This document shows positions 14,568 through 14,681 of a stretch of DNA of 14,681 bases, one piece after another. Each line of letters opens with the position of its first letter. Position 1 is the first letter of the stretch. The stretch is from Treponema_I sp045631425 (GTDB taxonomy: Bacteria; Spirochaetota; Spirochaetia; Treponematales; Treponemataceae): positions 1-14,681 of the forward strand of contig JAZQUR010000117.1 in assembly GCA_045631425.1 (NCBI GenBank). Direction: 5' to 3'. The notes beneath the pieces were generated by a model that worked only from the letters and a program-made list of their open reading frames with translations, made no database searches and had not been told where the DNA came from. The translations under genes were made by a program, and so were the position numbers.

Positions 14568-14681
14568 ATGAAAAAGAGCATTAAAAGTTTGTTTTTTGCT
14601 TTGTGTTTAATTTCTGTTCTATTTTCTTGTGCAACAACAAAAGGACCAGAAGTTCCAGTTTTAACAAAATATGATGATATG
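14568..14681 (+). CDS. Lipoprotein of unknown function, N-terminal fragment
   Basis: The frame is open to the window edge, with 38 codons visible. It starts with a lysine-rich n-region (MKKSIK), a hydrophobic core, and the lipobox LFSC with Cys21. A flexible start of the mature chain follows (ATTKGPEVPVLTKYDD). AGAGG at 14558-14562 is five bases before ATG 14568, a strong ribosome-binding site. The gene is divergent from the EEP lipoprotein across 163 bases. Only the export signal can be read; the mature function lies beyond the window. Confidence 0.85.
   Translation, partial: MKKSIKSLFFALCLISVLFSCATTKGPEVPVLTKYDDM

Noticed and set aside
1..14681. CRISPR array, transposon, prophage or toxin-antitoxin module
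   Set aside because: No regularly spaced repeats, transposase, integrase, terminal inverted repeats or paired small genes were seen.

Overview
The window reads as AT-rich chromosomal DNA from an anaerobic spirochaete, most likely Treponema or a close relative. The reasons are the base composition, two exported proteins with short loose lipoboxes of the spirochaete kind, a short KamA-type radical SAM enzyme, and two long hypothetical proteins that resemble treponemal families from memory. No database search was possible, so the placement is an inference. There are ten complete genes and two cut by the window edges. No rRNA, tRNA, CRISPR array, insertion sequence or phage gene was seen, and no gene-free stretch exceeds 300 bases.

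Layout. (1) 1-933 is the C-terminal part of a phenylacetate-CoA ligase (PaaK), convergent with a 476-codon minus-strand gene of unknown function (966-2396). (2) 2635-5823 is a plus-strand cluster: diaminobutyrate aminotransferase (dat), a strong terminator, 2,4-diaminobutyrate decarboxylase (ddc) and a 72-residue single-span membrane protein. Together dat and ddc predict aspartate semialdehyde to 2,4-diaminobutyrate to 1,3-diaminopropane. (3) 5804-9060 holds two minus-strand genes: a RecQ helicase whose end overlaps the small membrane gene, and upstream of it a 505-residue protein of unknown function. (4) 9322-11121 encodes a PAS-GGDEF-EAL cyclic-di-GMP protein. (5) 11234-12247 encodes a KamA-family radical SAM aminomutase. 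(6) 12519-13328 encodes an alternative sigma-70-family factor, preceded by a near-consensus sigma-54 (-24/-12) promoter. (7) 13421-14404 (minus) encodes a lipoprotein of the endonuclease/exonuclease/phosphatase fold. (8) 14568 to the end begins a second lipoprotein.

The most notable point is the sigma-54 promoter in front of a sigma-70-family gene whose -10 and -35 recognition residues differ from those of housekeeping sigma. That arrangement recalls the Borrelia RpoN-RpoS cascade. Intrinsic terminators follow dat, the ddc cluster, the 505-residue gene, the GGDEF-EAL gene and the sigma gene, so most transcription units here are short. The plus-strand genes and the minus-strand lipoprotein gene have purine-rich ribosome-binding sites of varying quality. 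Three minus-strand genes (966-2396, recQ, 7543-9060) have no clear one and carry -10-like hexamers almost touching the start codon.
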